Assembly (NCBI GenBank): GCA_028456385.1
Contig: JALNQF010000851.1
Location: forward strand, 1-12,580
DNA from: Ophiosphaerella korrae
Taxonomy: Eukaryota > Ascomycota > Dothideomycetes > Pleosporales > Phaeosphaeriaceae
Length of the DNA: 12,580 bases
Reading direction: 5' to 3'
The position numbers were made by a program, and so were the translations under genes. This document shows positions 1-9,664 of this stretch, one piece after another; position 1 is the first letter of the stretch; each line of letters starts with the position of its first letter. Below the pieces are notes generated by a model. It did no database searches. It had not been told where the DNA came from and was given only the letters and a program-made list of their open reading frames with translations.

Positions 1-599
1 AAAGAATTTAAAGTTAGCTAGATTAAATTTAGGCTTTTATACTAGGATTTAAACTAATTATAGCTAATAAGTTTATAATAGTAAGTTCTATTTATATTAT
101 TCTTATACTTACTTACTTTACTATCTAAATACTAGCTCTATTAGTACTAGTTTATCTAATACTCCTTTAGGTTACCCCTTTATATTAGGTAAAACTTACC
201 TTTCCTTTTATCTAATTATAAAATCTTTAGCTTCTAGCTCTAAATTTTCTAAGATATCTATTAGCTCTTACTAGCTTTACTAGTAGAATTCTACTACTCT
301 TACTCTTAGAGTATAGCTTCTAAACTTTATACTATCTAGGTTAGTAAGCTAGTACTATCTAGAGGGGTATAACTAGATAACTTAATAAGGGCCCTTCTAC
401 TAAGGTTAGAGTTTCTATTATCTAGATTTATTCTAGTTACTAAATAAGTCTTAGATAAGTACTAATATTCTCTTAGGTATATCTTTTATACGTAATATTT
501 TTTTAGTATTAAACTATTCTTTACTTATTTCTCTTAGCTTAATTATATAATCTATAGCTTCTTAGAATCTATTATTATACTTATTAAACTACTAGGCTT

Positions 600-1260
600 A
601 TAATACTAAGAGTATAGTAGTATTATAAACTTTTAACTATAAGAGGGTTTACTATATAGAGACGTAGAGTTTAATAGGTAAGACTTATTCCTAGCTATAT
701 ATAAGGTATATTAGTATCTCTTTAGTACTATACTTTACTATAACTCTATCTACTTATAGCGTATAAAGTAAATTATTTACTTAATTACTTTTAATCTTTT
801 AGAGAGTAGCTACTAACTCTTTATAGCCTCTTTTAATTATTCCTTAGCTTTAAGAGTAATAAGTACTTTTAATAACCTTTTAGGTACTATATAAGTAAGT
901 AAAGTTAGTAACTAGTCCTTTATTTTCTAGTCCTCTATCTACTATTATTTTAAATAGTACTTCTTATCTTAAGAATATATCTTATTTTAAGAACTTTGTA
1001 ATAGCTTCTAATATATTAGCTCTAAGAGCTTTAGCCTCTACGTATAAGCTTATAAGGTCCTAATATATAATTATATATCTTTTACTTCTTTTACTATTAG
1101 GTATATAAACTATATCTAGTATAATCTATATTTATAGAACTTTAGGTCTCTAATTTAGGTATAGCTTTTCTTCTACTATCTAAGGTAAATAAAATTAATA
1201 TTTCTAGTAAGATTTTACGTAAGTCTCTACGTCTTTAAATATATTTAGCTAGTAATATTA
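600..1260 (-). other. Integrase core region of element C
   Basis: The minus frame reads LDIVYIPNSK, with the first catalytic Asp codon at 1114-1116, and then a second Asp in VDRG at 937-939. The third catalytic position, expected as Glu in a GIVER-like motif 34 residues after the second Asp, is AAA (Lys) at 832-834. GAA to AAA after a T is exactly a TpG to TpA change. Spacing and flanks fit a retroviral-type DDE integrase of the fungal gypsy lineage. Confidence 0.8.
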
Positions 1261-1689
1261 CGTCTAGATCTTTTACTATATTCTTTTTTAGCTTTAGTAT
1301 CTACTTTTATTGTATAATACTTTTAGGATCTCTAGCTACTTTTTTTTTTTAACTACTACTTTTTTTAGTAAGTACTATTTAGAACTCTTAGCTTATAAGA
1401 GTCTTTATATAACTTTGTATTTTTACGTATTTCTATAGAGCTTCTAGGTATCTATTCTACTTATTCTAGCTAGAGTTTATAGTATTACTAGCTATTTTAT
1501 AATATTATATAGGAAAAGCGTTTCTAGAGTATCTAGTATACTTAGGTCTATTTCTATCCTTAAGTATATAAATTCTAGGTCCTAAGGGCTTATTTATAGT
1601 AAGATAAAAGTTATAGTCCCTAAATAGTAGTTTATAAATTCTTCTATATCTTCTTTAGGCTCTTTTAGTAGCTACTATCTTAGTAGCTC

Positions 1690-2130
1690 TAGTTACCTTA
1701 AGAGAGTATCTACTACTACGTTCTTTTTTCTAGCTACGTACTTTATATTAAATTCCTATATATTTAAAAGAGTAAGCTATCTTATAATTAGGGCTCTTAA
1801 GAAGTTACTAGTACTTTAATTAAGTTAATCTATAAGTATATAGGTGTCTATTTCTACTATAAAATAAACTCTATAGATCTATAAGTAGAATTTCTTAAGT
1901 ACTAGTAGTATAGCTTTATACTTATATTTCCTAGAATCCTAGTTACGCTCTAAAAGTAACTATACTCCTAATTTATAGCGTACTATATTCTAATAGCCTT
2001 TTAGGTTTTCTTACTAGAGTACTACGCCCTAACTCTTTTTACTTCTATTAACTAATATAATAATTAGTTTAATAGGCTTACTATAGTCTATAGAGACTAA
2101 TACTAGTATACTAGTTAGTTAGGCTTTTAA
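1690..2130 (-). other. RNase H region of element C
   Basis: The minus frame gives a gypsy RNase H. It opens with a VLVSIDYSKP-like stretch near 2060-2090, follows with an ILxVD-like site where Asp now reads Asn (GTT-AAT), and later has an E-I-D-T segment (Asp codon 1846-1848) matching the usual ETDAN motif. It ends in a KYVARKKNVVVDTL-like stretch, corresponding to the RHVPG-K-N-ADALSR end of gypsy RNase H domains. It lies in frame between RT and integrase. Confidence 0.8.
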
Positions 2131-2399
2131 TTTATCTATAGTAAGTAAAGCTTCTTAACTTTATTTAAATTCTTTATTCTTTTTTAGTAGCTTAAATAGT
2201 AGTACTACTATCTTAGTAAAACCTTTAATCTAGATTCTATAGTATATGTAAAAGCTAATAAATATTTAGACTTCTTTTAGAGATCTATAGGCTAGCTATT
2301 TAATTATCTTTTAGACCTTCTTATTAGCTAAGTACTAGCTCTTTTTATTTACTATATACTCTATAATCTCTATAGAGTTATAGTACTAATCTAATTTAA

Positions 2400-3020
2400 A
2401 ACCTAAAGTAGTAGTACTAGCTATCTTAAAGTTATATAAAACTTTATCTATATTAATAATATATTTGCTAATAAACCTTTAGATCTTAGGTTCTAGTAAG
2501 TCTAAGTTATAGTCTATTTTTAGGCCTTTTACTATAATATTATCTATATATAATATATAGCTAGTTAGAATTAATTCTTATAAGATTTTAGTTACTACTT
2601 ATATAAACTTAGTAATAGAGTTTATAGTACTTATAAGTAGAGTATATTACTATACTAGTCTATAAGTTAGTATATAAAATACTATAAGTAGTCTAGAGTC
2701 TTAATAAAGCTCTACTTAATTATATCTAGAAAAGAAGTCTATTAAGGATATAACGTAGTAACCTATAAATTCCTCTAAGAATTTATCTAGGTTTAGAAGT
2801 AAGTTAGTATCTCTAATAGTTACACTATTAGTGCGCTAAGTATTATTAATAAGTTAATATCCTTAGTCCTTTTTCTTTACTAGGAACTAAAAGTTATTAT
2901 ATAGGCTTTTACTTAATTTAAAGACCTCTTAGTCTAACTATTTCTAAATTATCTTATTAACTACGTCTCTTAGTTTATAAAGTATAAAGAAGGTATCTTC
3001 TTTCTAAGCTTTATAGAGTA
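2400..3020 (-). other. Reverse transcriptase region of element C
   Basis: Recognisable in one minus frame are a FLVKKKD segment, an SVTIRDTN segment, motif A as SLIDFFS (Asp codon 2737-2739, retained), a YILTYRLVQ-like segment, and the polymerase box YIDN at 2539-2550. The box would have been YVDD: GTA to ATA and GAT to AAT are both TpG to TpA changes. Loss of the second box Asp removes polymerase activity independently of the many stops. Confidence 0.87.
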
Positions 3021-3699
3021 CTATATTAATTTAAACTAGTAGAATAATATTAGAGTAAATATAGCCTAACTCTATAAAGTTAAAGCTTAACGTAGCTTTT
3101 TAATATAGAAAAACTTTAATTAGTATTTTTCTTTCTCTTAGCTATAGCTAGTTAGTAATCTTTATTTTTACTAGCTATTCTTCTATAACCTAAGTACATA
3201 TAAAAAAAAGAGTAGTCTTATTAGTAATATATTATTAGAATTATCTCTAGCTTTAGTTATTATTTACTAGCTACCTAAGTTCTACTCTTACTTTTTAGTC
3301 TAATTAACCCTTTACCTTATAAAGCTATACTAAGAAGTTATAGACTAGCTATACTTTTTTACTTTTTAACTTATATATAGTATTTAGCTTAAGTTATAGC
3401 TTTATTTTTAATAAGCCTTTAGGTATCTATTTTCTTTTTTCTACTTATTTCTATATCTCTACTAGGTCTTCTAGGATTTCTAAAATACTTTTATCTAAGG
3501 AAATACTAGCTTGTTTTATTATTATTAGATCTACTTATAGATTATTCTATAATTCCTAGTATAGATACTAAGTACTACTAATAGTTCTCTAGGCGTCTCT
3601 TTCTTATTTCTCTATTTTCTAGGTATCTATTTATAGAACTCTACTCCTAGTAGTAAAGTTTTTTACTAGTTTTTCTATTATTATTATATTTATCTATTT

Positions 3700-3960
3700 T
3701 ATACTTCTTATTCTATTAAATATTACTATAAACTTTATAGAAGTATTTTAATTCTTTAACTAAACTTTATAGTATATTTAGCTATTATCTTCTTATTTAA
3801 AAGAGTATTAATAATCTATTATAAATAAGTTCTTAAAGATTATTAAGTAAAAGAGACCTCTTATTATAAAGAAGTTAGACTAGACTTTAATACTTCTAAT
3901 TATAACTAGTATACTTTATATAATCTCTTTAAAGGACTCCTTTACTCTATTTATAGTAAC
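3700..3960 (-). other. Retropepsin-like region of element C (tentative)
   Basis: In the same frame as the RT, the stretch around 3780-3910 reads as a SNFFIIRG-x-LYLII-x-KN-x-FII segment. This resembles the C-terminal half of aspartic proteases of fungal gypsy elements (FFVV ... P-ILGxPF). The Asp-Thr/Ser-Gly site is not visible with confidence, so the assignment rests on position upstream of RT and on the F-F ... P-L/I pattern. Confidence 0.45.
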
Positions 3961-4072
3961 TAGCTATACTCTAGCTATTTCTTTAGGTATAGAAGTTATA
4001 CTTAAGCTAGTAGCTAGAGCTATTTTAAAGTAGATTATATTAAGTTCTACTTTTAAGTTAAGTAAAGCTAGT

Positions 4073-4077
4073 AGTCT
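4073..4077. repeat. Left target-site duplication of element A (AGTCT)
   Basis: AGTCT abuts the outer end of the left LTR and recurs exactly at 11137-11141 beside the right LTR. Five base pairs is the normal Ty3/gypsy duplication length. It contains no CpA or TpG, which explains why it survived RIP unchanged. Confidence 0.95.
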
Positions 4078-4534
4078 TATAACGTACTACCTACGTTGAC
4101 TACTAGTAGCTATTAGGGTATTAGTAGATTAGGAGTTAATAGTAAGGTTTATATAAATAATCTATAATAACTAATATTAATAGAAGATGTTTTGTAATTA
4201 TCTTGTATTAGCGTTCTATAGTTAAAAGATTAAATTACTAATAATATCCTAATAATACGCATCGCTACTAACTATATAGTAATAATATCTTAGTCGCTTT
4301 ATTACTTTATATTTACTAAAATTATAAATTTATAAATTTATTATATAATAGCTTTATAACTTTGTATTTACTAAGATTATAAATTTATAAATTTATTACG
4401 TGTCTATATTATAGTTAGCTTTCTAGTTAAACTTATTATCTTATAAGTTATTACCCTACTTATCTTATACTTTGTTAGTAGCTAAGCGTAGACTAATTAG
4501 TTCTATCTTAGTTTCCTTTATTACTACTATAATA
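4078..4534 (-). repeat. 3' LTR of element A (457 bp)
   Basis: It aligns without gaps to 10680-11136 and 11914-12370. On the + strand it begins TATAACG, where the right LTR keeps TGTAACG, so the canonical TG end has become TA. It finishes ...ATAATA, where CA is expected. It differs from the right LTR at about 30 of 457 positions by eye, nearly all C/T or G/A. It contains a 40-bp internal tandem repeat. Confidence 0.95.
4304..4398. repeat. Two 40-bp direct repeats with 16-bp palindromes inside the LTR
   Basis: The units 4304-4343 and 4359-4398 share the core ACTTTRTATTTACTAARATT and each ends with the perfect palindrome TAAATTTATAAATTTA. The period is 55 bp. The same pair sits at equal offsets in the other LTRs (10906-10945 with 10961-11000, and 12140-12179 with 12195-12234). 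It could be a protein-binding or structural element of the LTR; the function is unknown. Confidence 0.85.
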
Positions 4535-4548
4535 CTATTCCCTCTTCT
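4535..4548 (-). other. Polypurine tract of element A
   Basis: Read on the minus strand, this is AGAAGAGGGAATAG immediately before the 3' LTR. Plus-strand DNA synthesis in LTR elements is primed from such a tract. Its position to the right of the left LTR fixes the orientation of the element. The equivalent site in element B (12371-12384) is also all purine apart from one T. Confidence 0.85.
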
Positions 4549-4561
4549 ACGTAGTCTCTTA

Positions 4562-5231
4562 TTTCTCTATACTAGCGCTAAGGTTATTAATCCTATATCT
4601 TTATTAATCCTTAGTTCCTTATTACTCTCTATACTATTTTAGTTCTAGTATAATAAACTTCTCTTTATAGCTTGTATTATTTGTAATAAAGTTAAGATAT
4701 TCTTTTATTATTATTATACTAAATTAGGTCTTTTTTACCTTATATCTTTAAATAATAGTAAATACTATAACAAGTATATCTTTACTAATATTTAGTATAA
4801 ATATATTTCTTCTAAGGTTTCGCTTATAGAGTATAAGTATTTAATTTCTATATAGTCTCTTTCTACTAAGTTATATAAGGCGAGCTATTAATAAAGCTTA
4901 AGCGTAATTATTATTATAGCTTACTATAGCTAAGGCTAAGCGTAAGTTAACTCTTTATAAGCTAGTAGAGCTTTATTCTTATATTAAGCGTCTTTATAAG
5001 ATAAAGGCTTATAATAATACTAAGTTATCTAAATAGTTTTATACCTTAGAGGCTAAATTAGATTTAGATAATATAGTAGAGGCTACTCTAGCTCCTATTA
5101 TATTAGGCGCTCCTATTACCTCTCTATCTAGTAGTAGTATTATTAGTTTCTTAACTTACTACAAGGCGTTCTAAAGGGTTTTAACTTTAGAACTCTTCTA
5201 GTTTCTTAAAGTAATTAAGGTTATCCTCTAG
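4562..5231 (+). pseudogene. Extra antisense gene of element A: cysteine-cluster plus coiled-coil-like protein, broken
   Basis: This + strand relic runs opposite to gag-pol, between the polypurine tract and the end of pol. Around 4670-4690 the frame reads A-C-I-I-C-N-K with both Cys codons (4673-4675, 4682-4684) intact. At 4763-4801 it reads YYNKY...Y, where the Tyr codons at 4766, 4775 and 4796 each derive from TGC followed by A, giving CNKC-x6-C. From 4881 it continues as an AKAKRK-x-LYKLVEL-type charged, Leu-rich stretch to about 5085, probably a coiled coil, and then a Ser-rich tail (TSLSSSSI). Stops are mostly CAA/CAG-derived. The two halves are one frame apart, with the switch near 4870-4895, so there is an indel or possibly a small intron. 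Candidate ends are 5174, 5201 and 5231; the start is not identifiable. Cysteine-cluster proteins of this layout are known in fungal genomes and accessory genes are known in some fungal gypsy elements, but no function can be assigned here. Confidence 0.7.
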
Positions 5232-5338
5232 TTCTTATATTTCTTTCTATAGTTATCCTTTTTCGTTTATTCCTATCTATTTTACTAAGTAGTAGTTCCT
5301 ACTATTATAGAACTAATATACTAAGATTTCTTTAACTT
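5187..5338 (-). other. Chromodomain at the C-terminus of element A pol
   Basis: The minus frame reads EVKEIL ... YYLVK followed by TAG in place of the conserved Trp (YLVKW, 5277-5291). It continues GINEKG, a second stop at an expected aromatic or Gln site, and KEI-x-ELEDN-x-x-YFKKLEEF. This is the fold pattern of chromodomains fused to integrase in chromoviruses, where the domain helps direct insertion to marked chromatin. The hydrophobic-aromatic cage residues are partly lost to RIP. Confidence 0.82.
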
Positions 5339-5699
5339 CCTATTCTTCTTATTCTCTATACGTGTCTACTTTATACACTAGTAGTTCTATATCTTGTAGT
5401 ACCTTTTCTAGTAGTACTATGTAGAATATTAGATATATCCTTATTTTACTTAGTAGTCTTAATTTAAATATAACTAGTATAACTTCTTTCTCTATTTTAT
5501 ATAGTCTTATCTTAATATAATCTAGTTTTAAGCTTAATTATTTACTTTTAATATTTCTTTATAGTAACTATACTTTTTCTCTCTCTTTAAATTAGAGTTT
5601 CTTTATATATCTTTTATTATAATATTTTATTATATAATCTTATAGAAATTCTACGTTTTATTTTAATTAGTTGTATATATTCTTAAATTAATTAGTAAG

Positions 5700-6450
5700 G
5701 TTTTCTTTTCTTAGAGACTAAGATATTTTAATTCTTAGTGTTTAGTATATATTAGGGTTAAATCTATAGTTTATAAAGAAAGGTAATACTCTTATTACTA
5801 TATTTATTATACTATTATATACTAACTATACTATAAGTAGTAACTATACCTAATTGTTTTAGTTATAATTAAGGTAGTATCTTAGGTATTATTCTACTAT
5901 CTAATTTATACGTTCTAATTATCTATCTATCTATAGATAGTATACTATTAATATTATATATTTAATTCCTAATTATACTATTATTATTCCCTATAGTTTT
6001 AATATAAATCTTACGTCTCTATCTATAATAATTTTATCTAGTAGTCTATATTAGCTAATTATAGTTCCTAGGACCTAGTATATAGTAACTTCTATCCTAC
6101 TTTTTTCTTTATATAGTCTAAAGTATAAGTATTTTATAAGTTTATCTACTATTATTAAGATTCTATTATACTTAACTCCTAATATTAAGTCTTTTAACTT
6201 AGGTAGTTTTATAATAAAATCTATTATAATAACTCTTTAAAGTTTTTCTAGTACTTTAATTAGTTATAATATTCTATATAGTATATATCTACTATACTTA
6301 TTTCTATAGTATTCTATATAGTCTCTTAGTACTTCTATTACTAGTTGTCTTACTCTTAAGATATAATAATCTCTTAGTAGTCTATCTAGTATTTTATTAA
6401 TTCTTTAATATCTATATTCTAGTAGTTTGTAGAACTATTATATAAATTCT
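5700..6450 (-). other. DD35E integrase core of element A
   Basis: The motifs are in one frame. The first Asp is in IDFIIKLPK (codon 6219-6221), followed by ILIIVDKLIKYLYF. The second Asp is in DRDVRF (6021-6023). The Glu is at 5913-5915 in a segment that would read HPQTDGQSER-x-NQ, now Y-L-stop-I-D-R-stop-L-E-R. There are exactly 35 residues between second Asp and Glu. All three catalytic codons survive, but the adjacent Gln codons have become stops. A NYN-stop-NNWV segment follows near 5830-5860, as expected for gypsy integrases. Confidence 0.88.
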
Positions 6451-6699
6451 CTTTATATTTTTCTTAGAATATACGTCCTTCTATAGGCTTATATAAGGCC
6501 TTCTTAGATCTTAAGTTTTTTTATTTCTTTAAGGGCTTTTCTTATTTCCTTTTAAATCTATTCGTCTAGCTCGCTACTCTTTCTCTTAAGTATTATAGCT
6601 ATTTTTAGTATATTTAGGACTAAATATCCTTCTTTATTCTTAATTAGAACTATACTAGTAGTGTTTACTTCTTCTTATAAGTCTAGTTTTCTACTAAGA

Positions 6700-7000
6700 G
6701 TATCTATAAATTAGTTATCTTTCTCTTTTATATATATAACTTTAAAGTTAAATATTAATAAGAACTTTTACTATCTTATATAGTATTATAATAAGTCTTT
6801 ATTTATTATAAATCTTATAAGATTCTTATAGTCTATATAGACTTTTATTTAGTATTTTACTCTTTGTAAGTATACTCTCTATTATTTAAATACTTTATAG
6901 ATTACTAGTATCTCCTTGTTATAAATTAAGTAGTTAAGCTCTACTAGCTTTATTTTCTTAGAGAAGTATTTAACTAAATATTTTTATTTTATAGTTTAGT
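6700..7000 (-). other. RNase H region of element A
   Basis: The minus frame gives KKIKLVELNYLIYNKEILVIYKVF around 6870-6960 (catalytic-type Glu in the E-x-L-x-I context) and then KVYIDYKNLIRFI with Asp at 6831-6833, matching the TDHKNL-x-F motif of gypsy RNase H. It lies between RT and integrase and in frame with both. Confidence 0.82.
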
Positions 7001-7299
7001 CTTCTTGTATTAGTACTATTCTATAGACTAAGTTAGATATATCTATTTTTACTATTACTAGTAGTTCTAGGTTATATATTCTAATAACTAGGTTTTCTAT
7101 AAAACGTTATTTAATCTAACTAAATACTTTATTATATTCCTATATCTATTTAAATAGTATATCTTTCTTTATAAGTTTTATAAGTAGTTCTATTATTTTA
7201 GACTATCTTACTATTAATTTTCTATAAAAGTTTACTAATCTATAGAATTATTGTACTTCTTATAGGTTCTTTAGTATTAGCTATTCTTAGATTATTTTA

Positions 7300-7900
7300 A
7301 TCTTATTTAGATTAATTTGTATTTTTTCTAGTTTAATAATAAATCTAAAGAAGTCTATTTTTTTTATATAGAATTTGTATTTTCTTATTTTAAGAAATAT
7401 TTTACTTTCTACTAATCTTTCTAGTACTTTGTATATATACTATATATATTCTTCCTCTATTTCTAAGAATATAAGGATATTATCTAGGTATATAAATATA
7501 AATACGTCTAGGTATTCTCTTAGAACTATATTTATCCTTTCTTAAAATACTACTAGTATATTTATTAATCTAAAGGGTATAACTATATATTTAAATAGTC
7601 TATATTATATTCTAAATACTATTTTCTATTTATTACCTTCTTTAATTCTAATCTAGTAGTAGGTATTTTAGATATCTAGTTTAGTAAAGATTCGTACTTT
7701 CTATAGCCTATCTTATATCTTGTCTATATATAGTAAGGGATATTAGTTCTTATCTATTATTGCGTTAGTTTTTTTAAAATCTACGTAAGGTCTTTTATTA
7801 TTTATTTTTTTTTATCTATAAATATAAGTTTATAAGCTACTAAAGATTTAGATTTTTATATCTATCTTTTTTTTATTACTTTTTATATAAATACGTATTT
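7300..7900 (-). other. Reverse transcriptase region of element A
   Basis: FTKLDI carries the retained motif A Asp (7674-7676), followed by a QIRIKEG segment and a V-P-F-G-L-T-N-A-P-like segment near 7540-7590, now V-I-P-F-R-L-I-N with CAA turned to TAA at its end. The polymerase box reads YLDN at 7479-7490, with YLDD expected. Its last Asp was lost by GAT to AAT following a T. An ILIFLEIEEE stretch follows, matching the IFSxTxEEH of gypsy RTs. Confidence 0.9.
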
Positions 7901-8339
7901 AATCTTTAATTTTTCTTTAGTTTTTTAATAGACTAGGCTCTATCTTACATTTTTTTCTTTTTCTAAGTCTATTACTAAGTCCTATATTTAATAGTCTAGA
8001 AGGTAGTTATTAGGTTCTATAAGTTATTTTTCCTATTTCTTATATTCTTCTAAGAATTTTCTTTTATATGTAACTATGTTAGCTTTTAATATTTCTTTCT
8101 TAGGGTAGCTAATTCTCTCTATTCTCTAATTAATTCTTAGGTTAGTTATCTATAACTATAGTATTCCTAGTATTATATCTTATTTATTATTAATTATTAT
8201 TATATCTATAACTATATTCTTGATTTCTAATCCTTTTAGCTTTAGTATAGAGGGTATTATTTTAAACCTTATAGGTTCCTAAAATAGTTTTCTTTTAATT
8301 ATACTTAGTTATTAAAAGTACTTCTTTATAGTATAAGTT

Positions 8340-8420
8340 ATTCCTTAGCTTTCTATAAACTTCTTAGATATAAAGTTCTTTATAGCTCTACTATTAATTA
8401 TTATTTATACTCTCTTTCTT
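8340..8420 (-). other. Aspartic protease active site of element A
   Basis: The minus frame reads LINSRAIKNFISKKF; the tetrad at 8384-8395 is NSRA where DSGA is expected. Both changes (GAT to AAT, GGA to AGA) follow a T and are TpG to TpA. The codon is in frame with both gag zinc knuckles (414 codons downstream of the first position of the 9637 knuckle). Confidence 0.8.
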
Positions 8421-9595
8421 TAGTATATACCTATTTTTGTAATATATAGGCCTTTTATACTTTCTAGCTTTTTTTACTTAGGTCTTTCTTTAAATTGTCT
8501 ATTCTTCTAAGGCTATTATCTTATCTTATATTTATAGTTTTTATATTTTAAGTATTTATTATAAGTATATTTATACTATAGCTTCTTTTAGATATATTCT
8601 TTAGATAGTTTAAGGCCTAGTCTAATTACTATATATTCTTTATTAGGTATTTTAATTATTTTCTAACCTTAGATATCTTTTTTTATAATTACGTTTACGT
8701 AATTGTATCCTTTTCCTTATATAGGCTATACGTAATTACGTACCTTAAGTTCTCTATATATATAGTAATTTATATTTAGGTATAATATCTATAATATCTT
8801 AGTGTATACTAGGTATTCTAGGTTTATTCTCTTATTATCTCCTACCTAGTAACTATCTATTCTAGGTCTTGTATTTATTAGGATATAGTATACTATTAGT
8901 ACTTGTAGTATATAAGCTTTATTAATCTATCGCGTCTTTTTTATAAGGAACTACTATTCCTTTTATATAGGTATTATTTTTATTACAACTTTATAATACT
9001 TTATCTATTATTAGAATATTATAAACTTTTTTACTTTAAGATTACGTTTTTTCTAGTCTTTATATACTTCCTCTATACTTATAACTAGTAAGTATTTTTA
9101 AATAAATTTCTATTCTTTATTTTATTCCTCTATATCTATTATTATATAGCTATTATAGCTATATATTCTTAACTAGGCGTACTTAGTACCTCTTATATTA
9201 ATTTATTTCTTATTTCTTTATAATTCTTTAGAAGAGACTATTATAGTCTCTTTATCCTATACTAGTCCTTTAGCCTAGATTAATAGTATCTAGGGCTCTT
9301 CTCTTTCTAAATCTTCTATTAGTAAGTCTATTATATATACTATTTCTTTTAGCTATACTTTTATTCTTTCTTTTATTACTACTACTCTATTCTTTTATAA
9401 GAACTATCTTACTTTCTATTTACTAAAAAGATATATATAGTAGTTATCTTTATAATAAAAGGTCTAATAAAGTATTATATACTACTTTTCTTTACTTTTA
9501 GCTACTTTTTCTTAAGGTTTAGCTTATATCTTAGGTACTTCTTTTTTATTCTTAGTTATTTTTAACTATATTTCTTTCTTTAGGTCCTTACTTTC

Positions 9596-9637
9596 ATAGT
9601 CTTTTATAAAGTGTCCTAGTTTCTTATATTTATAATA
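9596..9637 (-). other. CCHC zinc knuckle 2 of element A gag
   Basis: It reads YYKYKKLGHFIKDY, where a C-x2-C-x4-H-x4-C knuckle requires Cys at positions 1, 4 and 14. All three are TAT, explained by RIP of TGC/TGT codons, while the His codon CAC and the glycine before it are intact. This is one of the few surviving CpA dinucleotides' neighbourhoods in the element. Confidence 0.88.
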
Positions 9638-9664
9638 TATTATATTCTTTTTCTATTTTAACTA

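Larger units (their letters stand above)
250..4072 (-). pseudogene. Element C pol (protease-like, RT, RNase H, integrase), inactivated
   Basis: This is a polyprotein relic that would have supplied maturation, reverse transcription and integration. Codons at 3900 (protease-like), 2739 (RT motif A), 2550 (RT box), 1848 (RNase H), 1116 and 939 (integrase) are all separated by multiples of three. One frame therefore survives about 3 kb without a net indel. Dozens of TAA/TAG codons interrupt it, mostly where CAA, CAG or TGG is expected. The 5' continuation is at 11137-11913: removing element A plus one copy of its target duplication rejoins the frame. The region from about 250 to 480 still reads as a basic, integrase-tail-like sequence, but this is weak. 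The end coordinates are approximate. Confidence 0.85.
1..4077 (-). mobile_element. Element C, left (3') arm of an old RIP-degraded Ty3/gypsy retrotransposon
   Basis: Minus-strand translation gives, from right to left, protease-like, reverse transcriptase, RNase H and integrase regions. That order (integrase after RNase H) defines Ty3/gypsy. The family differs from elements A and B: it has a YVDD-type RT box and motifs close to a common fungal gypsy lineage (VTIRD, DFFS-Y-QVEL, HVAG-K near the end of RNase H). The arm is cut at 4077 by insertion of element A, and the element continues at 11137. It is the most thoroughly mutated DNA here, with about 8 TpG and 2 CpA in 4 kb. No LTR of C could be delimited; positions 1-250 show no confident motif and could hold the pol end, a 3' untranslated region or LTR sequence. 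Confidence 0.88.
5187..9560 (-). pseudogene. Element A pol: protease, RT, RNase H, integrase, chromodomain, inactivated
   Basis: A chromovirus pol relic. The protease site at 8384-8395 is in frame with gag. RT motif A (7676), the RT box (7490), RNase H (6833), the integrase Asp, Asp and Glu codons (6221, 6023, 5915) and the chromodomain YLVKW (5291) are mutually in frame over 2.4 kb. Protease and RT frames differ, so at least one indel lies between about 8380 and 7680, or the original polyprotein used a shift there. Stops correspond to CAA, CAG and TGG. The 3' end is ambiguous: the chromodomain-tail frame meets TAA at 5187-5189, which could be a true stop or a former CAA. The boundary with gag is not resolved and the two may be one polyprotein. 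Confidence 0.9.

Noticed and set aside
1..250. An LTR of element C at the left edge
   Set aside because: No second copy of this sequence exists in the window and no TG...CA-like boundary or polypurine tract could be placed.
2400..3020. Element C as a Ty1/copia element, because of its YVDD-type RT box
   Set aside because: RNase H follows RT and the integrase follows RNase H, in one frame, and the surrounding motifs match fungal Ty3/gypsy RTs.
5921..5943. TCTA/TAGA simple inverted repeat as a terminator or regulatory hairpin
   Set aside because: It lies within integrase coding sequence and results from codons in the HPQTDGQ segment being converted to TA-rich triplets.
5913..5945. Loss of the integrase Glu and a frameshift at the TCTA/GATA simple repeat
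   Set aside because: An initial reading was in the wrong frame. The codon at 5915 is GAA, in frame with both Asp codons and exactly 35 residues after the second.
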